Source: Lonsdalea quercina subsp. quercina (GTDB taxonomy: Bacteria > Pseudomonadota > Gammaproteobacteria > Enterobacterales > Enterobacteriaceae). Taken from it: a DNA stretch of 11,778 nucleotides. Positions 1 through 8,452 of this stretch are shown in pieces. The notes beneath the pieces are model-generated. The model was not told where the DNA came from, searched no databases, and saw only the letters and a list, made by a program, of their open reading frames with translations. Numbering within the stretch: position 1 is the first letter of the stretch; the number at the start of each line of letters is the position of its first letter. The stretch covers positions 138,947 through 150,724 of the forward strand of contig NZ_JIBO01000003.1 of assembly GCF_000688655.1 (NCBI RefSeq), read 5' to 3'. Both the position numbers and the translations under genes were made by a program.

Positions 1-1
1 G

Positions 2-679
2 GAAACCACAGCAGGTGAAGTCATCTACGTAGACAGCCCGTCCAAGTTGCCGGCGATTAACAATATCGCAGAGCTGCGCGAGCCTATCGCAGAGTGTCAC
101 ATGCTGATGCCGCAGGAGTTTCTGGGCAACGTCATTACGCTGTGCGTGGAAAAGCGCGGCGTGCAGACCAACATGGTGTATCACGGTAACCAGGTGGCGT
201 TGACGTACGATATTCCGATGGCCGAAGTGGTGCTGGACTTCTTTGACCGCCTGAAATCCACATCACGCGGTTATGCGTCGCTAGATTATAATTTCAAACG
301 ATTCCAAGCTTCCAACATGGTACGCGTCGACGTTTTGATCAACGGCGAGCGTGTCGATGCGCTGGCGTTGATCACACACCACGACAATGCGCCGTATCGC
401 GGTCGCGACTTGGTGGAAAAAATGAAAGAGCTTATCCCGCGTCAGCAGTTCGATATTGCGATTCAGGCGGCGATCGGCAACCACATTATCGCGCGTTCCA
501 CCGTCAAGCAGCTGCGTAAAAACGTGCTGGCCAAATGTTATGGCGGCGATGTGAGCCGTAAGAAAAAACTGCTGCAGAAACAGAAAGACGGTAAGAAACG
601 AATGAAACAGGTCGGCAACGTTGAGCTGCCGCAGGAAGCGTTTTTGGCCATTCTGCACGTGGGCAAGGACAGTAAATAA
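2..679 (+). CDS. lepA: Elongation factor 4 (LepA), C-terminal part
   Basis: This is the 3' part (about 225 codons) of the translational GTPase LepA/EF4, which acts on the ribosome; the reading frame is open from base 2 and the gene starts outside the window. The GTPase domain is not included. What is present is the end of domain III, the domain V-like part ([18 protein letters not shown], then [20 protein letters not shown] and [12 protein letters not shown]) and the LepA-specific C-terminal domain with [18 protein letters not shown], the basic stretch [20 protein letters not shown] and the ending [17 protein letters not shown]. This matches enterobacterial LepA almost throughout. An internal TTG at 47 can look like a start, but the homology runs straight through it. 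The gene stops 16 bp before lepB, with which it is normally co-transcribed. Confidence 0.97.
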   Translation, partial: ETTAGEVIYVDSPSKLPAINNIAELREPIAECHMLMPQEFLGNVITLCVEKRGVQTNMVYHGNQVALTYDIPMAEVVLDFFDRLKSTSRGYASLDYNFKRFQASNMVRVDVLINGERVDALALITHHDNAPYRGRDLVEKMKELIPRQQFDIAIQAAIGNHIIARSTVKQLRKNVLAKCYGGDVSRKKKLLQKQKDGKKRMKQVGNVELPQEAFLAILHVGKDSK

Positions 680-695
680 TCTCAGAGGAGTTGGC

Positions 696-1664
696 ATGGC
701 CAATATGTTTGCCTTGATTCTGACGCTCGCGACGCTGGTCACCGGCGTGGTGTGGTGTCTGGACCGTTTTAAATGGGCGCCGGCTCGACGCGCTAGACTG
801 GCTCATTCAAGCCAGCAGTCGGACGGTACGGCCGGAGAGCAAACGCTTTCCAGCAGCATCAAACAGCCAGGCTGGATTGAAACCTGCGCTTCGGTGTTCC
901 CCGTTCTGGCGGTAGTGCTGGTAGTGCGTTCGTTTATCTACGAACCGTTTCAGATCCCGTCAGGTTCGATGATGCCTACGCTGTTGATCGGCGATTTTAT
1001 TCTGGTGGAAAAGTTTGCCTATGGCATCAAAGATCCGATTACCCAGACAACGCTGATTGAAACCGGCCATCCAAGCCGGGGTGATATCGCGGTCTTCAAA
1101 TACCCGGAAAACCCGAGCCTGGACTACATCAAACGCGTTGTGGGCTTGCCGGGCGATCGCGTGAGTTACGATCCAGTCGCCAAGCAGGTGACGATCCAGC
1201 CGGCGTGTTCACCTTCCTCCGAGTGCGATAAAACGCTCGCCGTAACCTATAGCAACGTGCAGCAAAGCGACTTTGTCCAGACTTTCAATGGAATGGGCGG
1301 CGAAAGCAGCAACGGTTTTTATCAGGTTCCGACGGGCGGGCAGGCGAATGGTATTCGTCTGATGACGCGTAAAGAAACCTTGGGCGATGTCACGCACGAC
1401 ATTCTTACCGTGCCGATCGCGCAGGATCAGCTGAGCCTGTACTATCACCAGCCTCATCAGCCGTTGAGCTCGTGGGTCGTACCGGCAGGCAGCTATTTCA
1501 TGATGGGCGATAACCGTGACAACAGCGCTGACAGCCGTTACTGGGGCTTTGTGCCGGAGAGAAATCTGGTGGGTAAAGCCACGGCAATCTGGATGAGCTT
1601 TGAAAAACAGGAAGGCCAATGGCCTACTGGCGTACGCCTGAGCCGGATTGGCGGTATTCACTAA
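696..1664 (+). CDS. lepB: Signal peptidase I
   Basis: Inner-membrane endopeptidase that removes signal peptides from secreted proteins. The 322-aa product is close to the E. coli length of 324. Two membrane segments are visible, about residues 4-21 and 62-79, with a charged cytoplasmic loop between. The catalytic Ser91 lies in IPSGSMMPT and the general-base Lys146 in YIKRVVGLPGD; the family box MGDNRDNSADSRYWGFVP follows near residue 269. A long periplasmic insertion between these boxes includes a Cys pair (PACSPSSEC), as in E. coli. I chose the ATG at 696, not the upstream in-frame ATG at 621 inside lepA, because it follows a clean AGAGGAG ribosome binding site (684-690) and gives the family N-terminus MANMFALIL. 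Confidence 0.98.
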   Translation: MANMFALILTLATLVTGVVWCLDRFKWAPARRARLAHSSQQSDGTAGEQTLSSSIKQPGWIETCASVFPVLAVVLVVRSFIYEPFQIPSGSMMPTLLIGDFILVEKFAYGIKDPITQTTLIETGHPSRGDIAVFKYPENPSLDYIKRVVGLPGDRVSYDPVAKQVTIQPACSPSSECDKTLAVTYSNVQQSDFVQTFNGMGGESSNGFYQVPTGGQANGIRLMTRKETLGDVTHDILTVPIAQDQLSLYYHQPHQPLSSWVVPAGSYFMMGDNRDNSADSRYWGFVPERNLVGKATAIWMSFEKQEGQWPTGVRLSRIGGIH

Positions 1665-1730
1665 TACAACGTAATAAACGCGCGATATCTTTGCGCCTTC
1701 CGTTGTAGAATATTTTCGACATAAATAAAC

Positions 1731-1756
1731 GCAGGCTCCCTACCGGGAGCCAGTGC
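1731..1756 (+). promoter_or_regulatory. rnc leader hairpin (candidate RNase III autoregulation site)
   Basis: The arms GGCTCCC (1734-1740) and GGGAGCC (1745-1751) are perfectly complementary around a TACC loop, and GCA/TGC (1731-1733 with 1754-1756) extends the stem past a 2-nt bulge. No T-run follows, so it is not an intrinsic terminator. It sits in the 178-bp gap between lepB and rnc, about 90 nt before the rnc start; a second weaker stem, CAGCA/TGCTG (1789-1793 with 1807-1811), follows. In E. coli RNase III cleaves structured RNA in the rnc leader and so lowers its own expression. Position and structure fit that role; cleavage itself is inferred. TTGCGC (1691) and TATTTT (1711) resemble promoter elements, but their spacing is only 14 bp, so I do not call a promoter. 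Confidence 0.6.
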
Positions 1757-1839
1757 AAACGAAACAGTTTTGGCACGAATCAAGAGTTCAGCAGGGCTGT
1801 TCCGTATGCTGTGGTCAAAAGCACGATTGATATTGGTAA

Positions 1840-3425
<1,586 letters not shown>

Positions 3426-3436
3426 GGGGTCGGCCT

Positions 3437-4168
3437 ATGGAAGGCTGGCAGCGCGCATTTGTCTTGCATGGGCGCCCCTATAGCGAAACCAGCCTGCTGC
3501 TGGATCTGTTCACGGAAAATCAGGGGCGTGTCCGGATGTTGGCGAAAGGCGCTCGGGCACGGCGTTCCAGCCTGAAAGGGTGCCTTCAGCCGTTCACGCC
3601 GCTGCTGGTGCGCTGGAGCGGCCGGGGCGATGTCAAAACGCTTCGTAACGCCGAGCCGGTTTCGCTGGCTCTTCCCATCAGCGGCAGCACCCTTTACAGC
3701 GGTTTGTATGTCAATGAATTGCTGACTCGGGTTCTCGAGTTCGAAACCAACTTCTCCGCGCTCTTCTTCGATTATCTGCACTGCCTACAACAGTTGGCCG
3801 CGCTCGACGGTTCGCCTGAACCTGCGCTGCGCCGCTTTGAGCTGGCCTTGCTGGGGCATCTTGGCTATGGCGTCGACTTTCTTCACTGCGCAGGCAGCGG
3901 CGAGAGTGTCGCGGACGGCATGACCTATCGCTATCGGGAAGAGAAAGGGTTTATTGCCAGTCTGGTGGTGGACCGCCTCAGTTTTACCGGACGCGAACTA
4001 CGTTCGCTGGCGGCTCGGGAGTTTCCTGATACGGACACGCTGCGCGCAGCCAAACGGTTTACCCGCATGGCGCTCAAGCCCTACCTTGGTGGTAAACCCC
4101 TCAAAAGCCGAGAGCTGTTCCGGCAGTTTGTGATCAAACCCCCTAAGCCTGCGCCGCCTGAAGAATAG
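3437..4168 (+). CDS. recO: DNA repair/recombination mediator RecO
   Basis: RecO anneals complementary strands and, with RecR, loads RecA on SSB-coated DNA in the RecFOR pathway. The product has 243 aa (E. coli 242). The N-terminal OB-fold region begins with [29 protein letters not shown] and the family motif [12 protein letters not shown] (37-48). The C-terminal helical part contains [16 protein letters not shown] and ends with [15 protein letters not shown]. The ATG at 3437 lies 7 nt after AAGGGG (3424-3429), and only 11 bp separate it from era, so it belongs to the rnc-era-recO operon. Confidence 0.97.
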   Translation: MEGWQRAFVLHGRPYSETSLLLDLFTENQGRVRMLAKGARARRSSLKGCLQPFTPLLVRWSGRGDVKTLRNAEPVSLALPISGSTLYSGLYVNELLTRVLEFETNFSALFFDYLHCLQQLAALDGSPEPALRRFELALLGHLGYGVDFLHCAGSGESVADGMTYRYREEKGFIASLVVDRLSFTGRELRSLAAREFPDTDTLRAAKRFTRMALKPYLGGKPLKSRELFRQFVIKPPKPAPPEE

Positions 4169-4242
4169 GCGTGGGAGTACCCAACAGGATCGGCGGCGGT
4201 GTAAACTGACGTCATTGATGAGACAGAGAGTAAGGATGGATC

Positions 4243-4974
4243 ATGGCTGAGCTGTTGTTAGGTGTAAATATCGATCATATCGCGACCTTGCGTAACGCTC
4301 GGGGTACAGCGTATCCCGACCCGGTTCAGGCCGCTTTTATCGCTGAACAAGCGGGGGCGGACGGCATTACCGTGCATCTGCGTGAAGACCGTCGCCACAT
4401 CACAGATCGCGATGTGAGCCTCCTGCGCCAGACTATTCAGACGCGTATGAACCTGGAAATGGCGGTCACGGATGAGATGGTGGCTATCGCCTGTGAGCTA
4501 CAGCCACACTTCTGCTGCCTGGTGCCGGAAAAACGGCAGGAAGTGACGACGGAAGGCGGTCTGGACGTCGCCGGACAGCTAAACAAGATGCAGGATGCCG
4601 TGAAGAGGTTGAAGGCTGCCGGGATTAACGTTTCTTTGTTTATCGATCCCGCTCGCACCCAAATTGATGCCGCCGTCGCCTGTGCCGCCCCCTACATCGA
4701 ACTGCATACCGGCGCTTACGCGGATGCCGACGGTGATGAGGCGCGCCAACATGAATTCGAGCGCATCCGTGATGCCGCGACCTATGCAGCAGCAAAAGGG
4801 CTCCTCGTCAATGCCGGTCACGGTCTGACCTATCATAACGTTCAGCCCATTGCCGCTCTGCCGGAAATGCATGAGCTGAATATTGGTCACTCGATCATCG
4901 GACGCGCCGTCATGAGCGGCTTGACGGCCGCCGTCGCCGAAATGAAATCCTTAATGCGGGAAGCGCGTCGTTAA
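4243..4974 (+). CDS. pdxJ: Pyridoxine 5'-phosphate synthase
   Basis: Last step of the DXP-dependent vitamin B6 pathway: condenses 1-deoxyxylulose 5-phosphate with 3-amino-2-oxopropyl phosphate to pyridoxine 5'-phosphate; a cytoplasmic TIM-barrel enzyme. The length of 243 aa equals that of E. coli. Recognisable blocks are [21 protein letters not shown] at the N-terminus, [11 protein letters not shown] with His45, Glu72 in MNLEMA, and [10 protein letters not shown] with His193; these are the catalytic residues known in E. coli PdxJ. The ATG at 4243 has AAGGA (4232-4236) at good spacing. A 74-bp gap follows recO, and acpS overlaps its stop codon. Confidence 0.97.
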   Translation: MAELLLGVNIDHIATLRNARGTAYPDPVQAAFIAEQAGADGITVHLREDRRHITDRDVSLLRQTIQTRMNLEMAVTDEMVAIACELQPHFCCLVPEKRQEVTTEGGLDVAGQLNKMQDAVKRLKAAGINVSLFIDPARTQIDAAVACAAPYIELHTGAYADADGDEARQHEFERIRDAATYAAAKGLLVNAGHGLTYHNVQPIAALPEMHELNIGHSIIGRAVMSGLTAAVAEMKSLMREARR

Positions 4975-5354
4975 TGGCGATCTTGGGTCTGGGCACCGAC
5001 ATCGTAGAAATCGCCCGCATTGAAGCGACAGTTGAACGCTCCGGCGATCGTCTCGCGCGGCGCATTCTGAGCGACGCCGAATGGGGGATTTACCGGGAGC
5101 ATCAACAGCCGATTCGTTTTTTGGCAAAACGTTTTGCAGTAAAGGAAGCGGCGTCGAAAGCGTTTGGTACGGGGATTCGTCAGGGGCTGGCGTTCGCCCA
5201 ATTCGAGGTGTTCAATAACGATTTGGGCAAGCCATGCCTGCGTTTTCTGGGGAGAGCGGCTGAGTTTGCGCAAGCGCTTGGCGTGCGGCATGTGCATGTA
5301 TCACTGGCGGATGAGCGGCGCTACGCGTGCGCCACCGTCATTGTGGAAAGCTGA
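4974..5354 (+). CDS. acpS: Holo-[acyl-carrier-protein] synthase
   Basis: Transfers the 4'-phosphopantetheine arm from coenzyme A to apo-ACP, which activates fatty acid synthesis. The 126-aa product has the E. coli length. The Mg-binding residues are present: Asp9 in GLGTDIVEI and Glu58 in [14 protein letters not shown]. The ATG starts on the last base of the pdxJ stop (TAATG), so translation is probably coupled. The gene ends only 7 bp from the stop of the convergent yfhL. Confidence 0.97.
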   Translation: MAILGLGTDIVEIARIEATVERSGDRLARRILSDAEWGIYREHQQPIRFLAKRFAVKEAASKAFGTGIRQGLAFAQFEVFNNDLGKPCLRFLGRAAEFAQALGVRHVHVSLADERRYACATVIVES

Positions 5355-5361
5355 TTCAGTT

Positions 5362-5622
<261 letters not shown>

Positions 5623-6156
5623 TTAGAGGTCTTTCCCATTTCTTGCCGCTATTCAGCGGCCTGTCCGCAACCATCGCACCCGATGAAGTCATCTTCGCCT
5701 TAGCCACCACTTTCGACGCGGTCTCCGCATCAGTCGGTAGACAGGGGAGGCTGCGCGCTTTATTAAAAGAGGCATCGGCGGCGGCGCGCACTTTAGCACA
5801 GAACCCCGAAAAGCCCAACGATGAGAGTTATTGAACGCTGGCGGGGTATCCCTTCTGAACTTGCCGAACAATTTGTGGGTTGCCAGAATATGCAGCGAAC
5901 CTGAAACCGGTGAATTCCGATTATGACTGGATCAGATGTGGACCATGGTCATCGACAACGACACCATACCCACATTTTTACCGACGAATATATCTAAAAA
6001 TAGTGGTTGACCTCCAGCCAGATAAATTATGAAAATCGCTACGTCAGAAAGTTTTATAAAGATGCTTTTTATGATGAGTTGAAATAAAAAACTCTAACCG
6101 ATTTTTATCTATTGATAAAATAGGGGCGTTTCATGGTTGAATAGTGACTTAACTGA
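5623..6156. other. Gene-poor stretch: GC-rich block then AT-rich debris
   Basis: I recognise no functional gene in these 534 bp. From 5643 to about 5834 the sequence is GC-rich and open on both strands (plus-strand frame ending PEKPNDESY; minus-strand frame beginning MGFSGFCAKVRAAADASF). Both products are Ala/Ser-rich and of unknown family, and neither has a convincing ribosome binding site. From about 5900 the composition turns AT-rich and frames are short. A plus-strand frame from 6004 to the TAA at 6085-6087 (ending YVRKFYKDAFYDELK) looks like the tail of a broken protein gene, because stops at 5995 and 6001 close it upstream. The composition step near 5890-5990 may be the left edge of the AT-rich module that follows. 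Confidence 0.5.
6103..6120. repeat. AT-rich inverted repeat downstream of the acyltransferase gene
   Basis: TTTTATC (6103-6109) and GATAAAA (6114-6120) form a perfect 7-bp inverted repeat around TATT. It lies about 40 bp past the acyltransferase stop on the minus strand. As a hairpin it is weak and is not followed by a clean T-run, although TTTTTT occurs about 20 nt further on. It may help end transcription or be a protein-binding site; only the repeat itself is certain. Confidence 0.4.
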
Positions 6157-7227
6157 TTAACCCTGTCGCATTGTCATAGTGCGCCTTTCAATTGTTAAAC
6201 ATACTATCGATGATGTCATAAGAACAAAAGTAAAAGTTAACGCAAGAGATATGTAGAAATTAATACCTATATCTTCTAATATTCTAAGGATAGCGTATCC
6301 AATTACGGAATGTAATGCATAAAATGGATAACTTATTTTCGATAAGTATGAAATTACTCCTATCTTCTTGAACTTGTTTTTGATGATGTAGCATGCTAAG
6401 AATAACAATATAGAATAAGAGTAATTGCAAAACAAAACAAAAAATAACTTAATCGGATGGTTTGCATATATAAAATATGAGAATGATGTAAAACATATTA
6501 ATGCTGTAGCTGCTGCGCTGAACTTGCTAGCTTTTCCAGATAAAGCGAGATAGAAACATAACCCTATAAACATGTATGATATAAAAGAAAATTCATGTGA
6601 TAATTCAACGAGCCACGAAGGAAACCTGACCTCACGCGCCAAAAATGAAAGCAAAGAAGATAGCACTGAAAATAGAAAAGCAGAGGTAAGGCCTCTTGTT
6701 ATTATGAAGTGTCTAAAGATTGCGCAAATTATATAGAATTTAACTTCTATTGCTAGTGTCCAGTTTACTGCATCTATAGACGGTACCCCAATAAGATTGT
6801 TAATCAAAAACGCATTTGAAAGGATATTACCAAAACCTAGAGAGGGTATTACATTCCAATAAAAATATGAAGTTGAATAAAGGACTGCCAACATTACGAT
6901 AAGACATATAATGTATGTGGGGTAGATCCTCATTAATCTCGCGGTCAAAAATTTTTTAGAATCGCGATTTTTTAACGAAAATGAGACAACGAAACCGCTA
7001 ATAAGAAAAAATATAGAGACACCAAATGGCCCGTAATTAAATTCAGGCAGTGGTAATGTTATGGCTCTATAAATATATCCAAAGTCACTCTCAGATACTG
7101 GAGAAAATGTCAAACGAGACACTGTGTCTTTATGTATTGAATATACACCAATCCAATGAACAATAACTACACTCAAAAAAGCGAGAGATCTTAGTTGGTC
7201 GGCAAATATTATCTTCTCAGTTCGCAC
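6157..7227 (-). CDS. Acyltransferase family 3 (OafA/YrhL-like) integral membrane protein
   Basis: Likely moves an acyl (often acetyl) group across or at the inner membrane onto a cell-surface sugar such as O-antigen, exopolysaccharide or a glycan; the actual substrate cannot be read from sequence. The 356-aa protein is almost entirely hydrophobic with about ten membrane segments. Family hallmarks are DQLRSLAFLSVVIVH with the R-x10-H pair (Arg13, His24), FFLISGFV (73-80), RLMRIYPTY (97-105), WTLAIEVKFY (156-165) and LSKISYPFYALH (295-306). The GTG start lies inside the last codons of the upstream XRE-like gene (11-bp overlap), with GCGGAG about 7 nt before it, so coupling is likely. Base composition is far more AT-rich than the housekeeping genes, which suggests horizontal transfer. 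Lengthwise it is a standalone enzyme without an SGNH domain. Confidence 0.9.
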   Translation of the reverse strand: MRTEKIIFADQLRSLAFLSVVIVHWIGVYSIHKDTVSRLTFSPVSESDFGYIYRAITLPLPEFNYGPFGVSIFFLISGFVVSFSLKNRDSKKFLTARLMRIYPTYIICLIVMLAVLYSTSYFYWNVIPSLGFGNILSNAFLINNLIGVPSIDAVNWTLAIEVKFYIICAIFRHFIITRGLTSAFLFSVLSSLLSFLAREVRFPSWLVELSHEFSFISYMFIGLCFYLALSGKASKFSAAATALICFTSFSYFIYANHPIKLFFVLFCNYSYSILLFLACYIIKNKFKKIGVISYLSKISYPFYALHSVIGYAILRILEDIGINFYISLALTFTFVLMTSSIVCLTIERRTMTMRQG

Positions 7228-7492
7228 TATTTATCTCCGCACCCATTTCTCGCATTTTATTAACAACTATATTTATTTGTTGATCGGATAATGATAACTG
7301 AGCTGCTATGTAAAATAAAATGTGTAGGCTAAGTGTACGTGGGGACTCTCCACCAGTGTATTTTCTCCACTGACTGTTGCTTGCTACTCCGGCTAAATCG
7401 GCCATTTGATTACCTGTATGGCTTAACTGCTTCTTGAGACGGAGCAGATCATCAGTTGTTGGTGGTGAATACTCTTTAATTAGTCGCATCAT
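7217..7492 (-). CDS. Small XRE-like helix-turn-helix DNA-binding protein
   Basis: A 91-aa protein without membrane segments. Residues about 14-49 (DDLLRLKKQLSHTGNQMADLAGVAS then QWRKYTGGE) look like a lambda-repressor-type helix-turn-helix with the W-R-K-Y-x-x-G block common in small XRE-like regulators of prophages and islands. A helical tail (LSLHILFYIAAQLSLSDQQINIVVNKMREMG) follows and could dimerise. Two ATGs stand side by side at 7492 and 7489; an AGGTG site suits the second slightly better. Its end overlaps the acyltransferase start, so the two form one transcription unit. The palindrome TTGCACCTGCAA over its start is a candidate autoregulatory operator. Like its partner it is AT-rich relative to the core genes. 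Function as a repressor is inferred. Confidence 0.8.
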   Translation of the reverse strand: MMRLIKEYSPPTTDDLLRLKKQLSHTGNQMADLAGVASNSQWRKYTGGESPRTLSLHILFYIAAQLSLSDQQINIVVNKMREMGAEINSAN

Positions 7493-7503
7493 TGCACCTG
7501 CAA
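7492..7503. promoter_or_regulatory. Palindrome at the start of the XRE-like gene (candidate operator)
   Basis: TTGCA-CC-TGCAA is a perfect 5+2+5 inverted repeat that covers the ribosome binding site and touches the first start codon of the minus-strand XRE-like gene. A further half-site-like TTGCAA occurs near 7528-7533. A protein bound here would block translation or transcription start, as expected for self-repression by a small regulator, but no binding data exist and a repeat this short can arise by chance. Confidence 0.35.
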
Positions 7504-7608
7504 AACCTCTTGTGTGATAAGGGAGGGTTGCAAATTATTTATTATGTTATTGATTCTAATGCTAGCCCCTTTGGTGCTATCTATCAAGGCTAATAGATTG
7601 GGATTCAG

Positions 7609-8034
7609 CTATCTTTCCTGACCAAATGCGTCATGACGTAGAGAAACAGCTGCGACGGCGATACCGAGCTGGGTCATCTGATCGATCATCTCCTGCGGCC
7701 CATAGTTTATGACGAAAACGACCGGAGGATGGTGCTCGGCAAGACTTTCCAGGTTGACCACTTTAGGTTTGCCGACTAACGGCGGGACAAGGTGCGCATA
7801 GTGATGGCCCCGCTGTCGTTCCCAATTGCGTAGAACACCAATAATTTTTTCGCTCGCGTTGAGTTTGACCAGTCGGTTGAGTGTTTGATGTTGTAAAACG
7901 ACGACGCGCTTGACGTCGTCGGGAAGGGGAACGTTGCGATTGAGTTGATCAACAATTTGCAGTTAAGCATGGGTCGCTGCTGAGATTATCGCCATTAGCG
8001 CGCTTACCATAAGTGGGGTAATTGTTTTTATCAT
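7609..8034 (-). pseudogene. Broken iron/siderophore ABC transporter periplasmic binding protein, N-terminal third
   Basis: On the minus strand an ATG at 8034 opens a 23-residue signal peptide (MIKTITPLMVSALMAIISAA, then THA) followed at once by an in-frame TAA (7965-7963). After the stop the same frame stays open for 117 codons to a TAG at 7611-7609. It reads LQIVDQLNRNVPLPDDVKRV, then VVLQHQTLNRLVKLNASEKI, IGVLRNW, NLESLAEHHPPVVFVINYGP, QEMIDQMTQLGIAVAAVSLR. This is the first lobe of a TroA/BtuF-like solute-binding protein of the iron-siderophore class. About 140 of an expected 320-350 residues remain; the homology ends near 7617 and the C-terminal lobe is missing, next to the AT-rich XRE/acyltransferase unit. 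No permease or ATPase gene is present. The stop could in principle be a sequence error, but the truncation cannot. The exact ligand is unknown. Confidence 0.8.
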
Positions 8035-8268
8035 TATTATATACCGTTCAATTATGTGCTGTATTATACCGCGCACCAGGAGAGAGCGAACGATGCTAAC
8101 TGACTGGTTGTATAGGAAATAATCAATAACCAGCCTTATTCGTGGGGCGGCATTTTACTGTGTAGAGCATCCGGTGGAGTACAGCGTAAAATCATCGCTT
8201 ACTCTTTGGATTGAGGCCCTAGGCGGTATGTGAATTAGTCTTTATCATAAAGTGCTAAAAATTACGAT

Positions 8269-8410
8269 TCCCACAGCCCATTGATAAACCGGTCAAATTC
8301 GCAACACAGCAATGTGTCCGTCACGTTTACAACGTAATGTAGCCCACATTACGTTAACTGCCCCGAATTCACTTTCATCGCGGTCAGGGCTGTTTTCAGG
8401 AGCTGTGGGA
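8269..8410. repeat. 142-bp palindromic element with terminal inverted repeats (candidate MITE or structured regulatory region)
   Basis: TCCCACAGC (8269-8277) returns as its exact complement GCTGTGGGA (8402-8410). Midway between them lies a second, perfect 10-bp inverted repeat, AACGTAATGT (8331-8340) and ACATTACGTT (8346-8355), with the 5-nt loop AGCCC. The outer 8-bp arms CCCACAGC/GCTGTGGG are both flanked on the outside by ATT, which could be a 3-bp target duplication. No protein is encoded. A small non-autonomous element is one reading; a pair of regulator-binding sites is another. The repeats are seen directly; the interpretation is inference. Confidence 0.4.
8331..8355. repeat. Perfect 10-bp inverted repeat, operator- or hairpin-like
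   Basis: Arms at 8331-8340 and 8346-8355 are perfectly complementary around AGCCC. No T-run follows on either strand, so it is not an intrinsic terminator. It lies about 100 bp before the phosphodiesterase start. The two-fold symmetry suits a dimeric transcription factor, and in RNA it would form a stable stem-loop in the leader if transcription starts upstream. Confidence 0.6.
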
Positions 8411-8452
8411 TTATTTTAGTCATTCAGCGTATGTCTAACGGCGGAATATAGA

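Larger units (their letters stand above)
8035..8452. other. Intergenic region between the binding-protein pseudogene and the phosphodiesterase gene
   Basis: No gene is visible in these 418 bp. The region holds a TATAAT hexamer on the minus strand (8068-8063) about 30 nt before the pseudogene ATG, probably its old promoter, though no good -35 box is seen. It also holds a palindromic element at 8269-8410 listed separately. Upstream of the phosphodiesterase start an ATG at 8431 opens a six-codon frame that ends in the TAG just before the GTG start; it is probably chance. I see no confident promoter for the phosphodiesterase gene. Confidence 0.5.

Noticed and set aside
281..742. Minus-strand open frame of 153 codons across lepA
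   Set aside because: Antisense shadow of the well-supported lepA frame, with no family similarity and no ribosome binding site.
1209..1661. Minus-strand open frame of 150 codons inside lepB
   Set aside because: Antisense to a complete signal peptidase gene; no recognisable product. The same applies to the long antisense frames over rnc (1909-2346), era (2748-3341), recO (3422-3781) and pdxJ (4579-4890).
7776..7970. Minus-strand frame of 64 codons
   Set aside because: Out of frame with the recognisable binding-protein pseudogene that occupies the same strand; the homology lies in the other frame.
5640..8034. Prophage or insertion sequence
   Set aside because: No integrase, transposase, phage structural gene, tRNA attachment site or convincing terminal repeats were found; only composition and gene content hint at transfer.
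8023..8044. Fur box over the start of the binding-protein pseudogene
   Set aside because: The ATAATAATGATAAA-like sequence is suggestive for an iron gene, but the match to the 19-bp consensus is poor and the region is simply AT-rich.
8245..8275. Sigma-28 (flagellar) promoter upstream of the pdeH-like gene
   Set aside because: TAAAGTGC is followed by TACGATT, but the spacing is about 4 bp short and the GCCGATAA block does not match.
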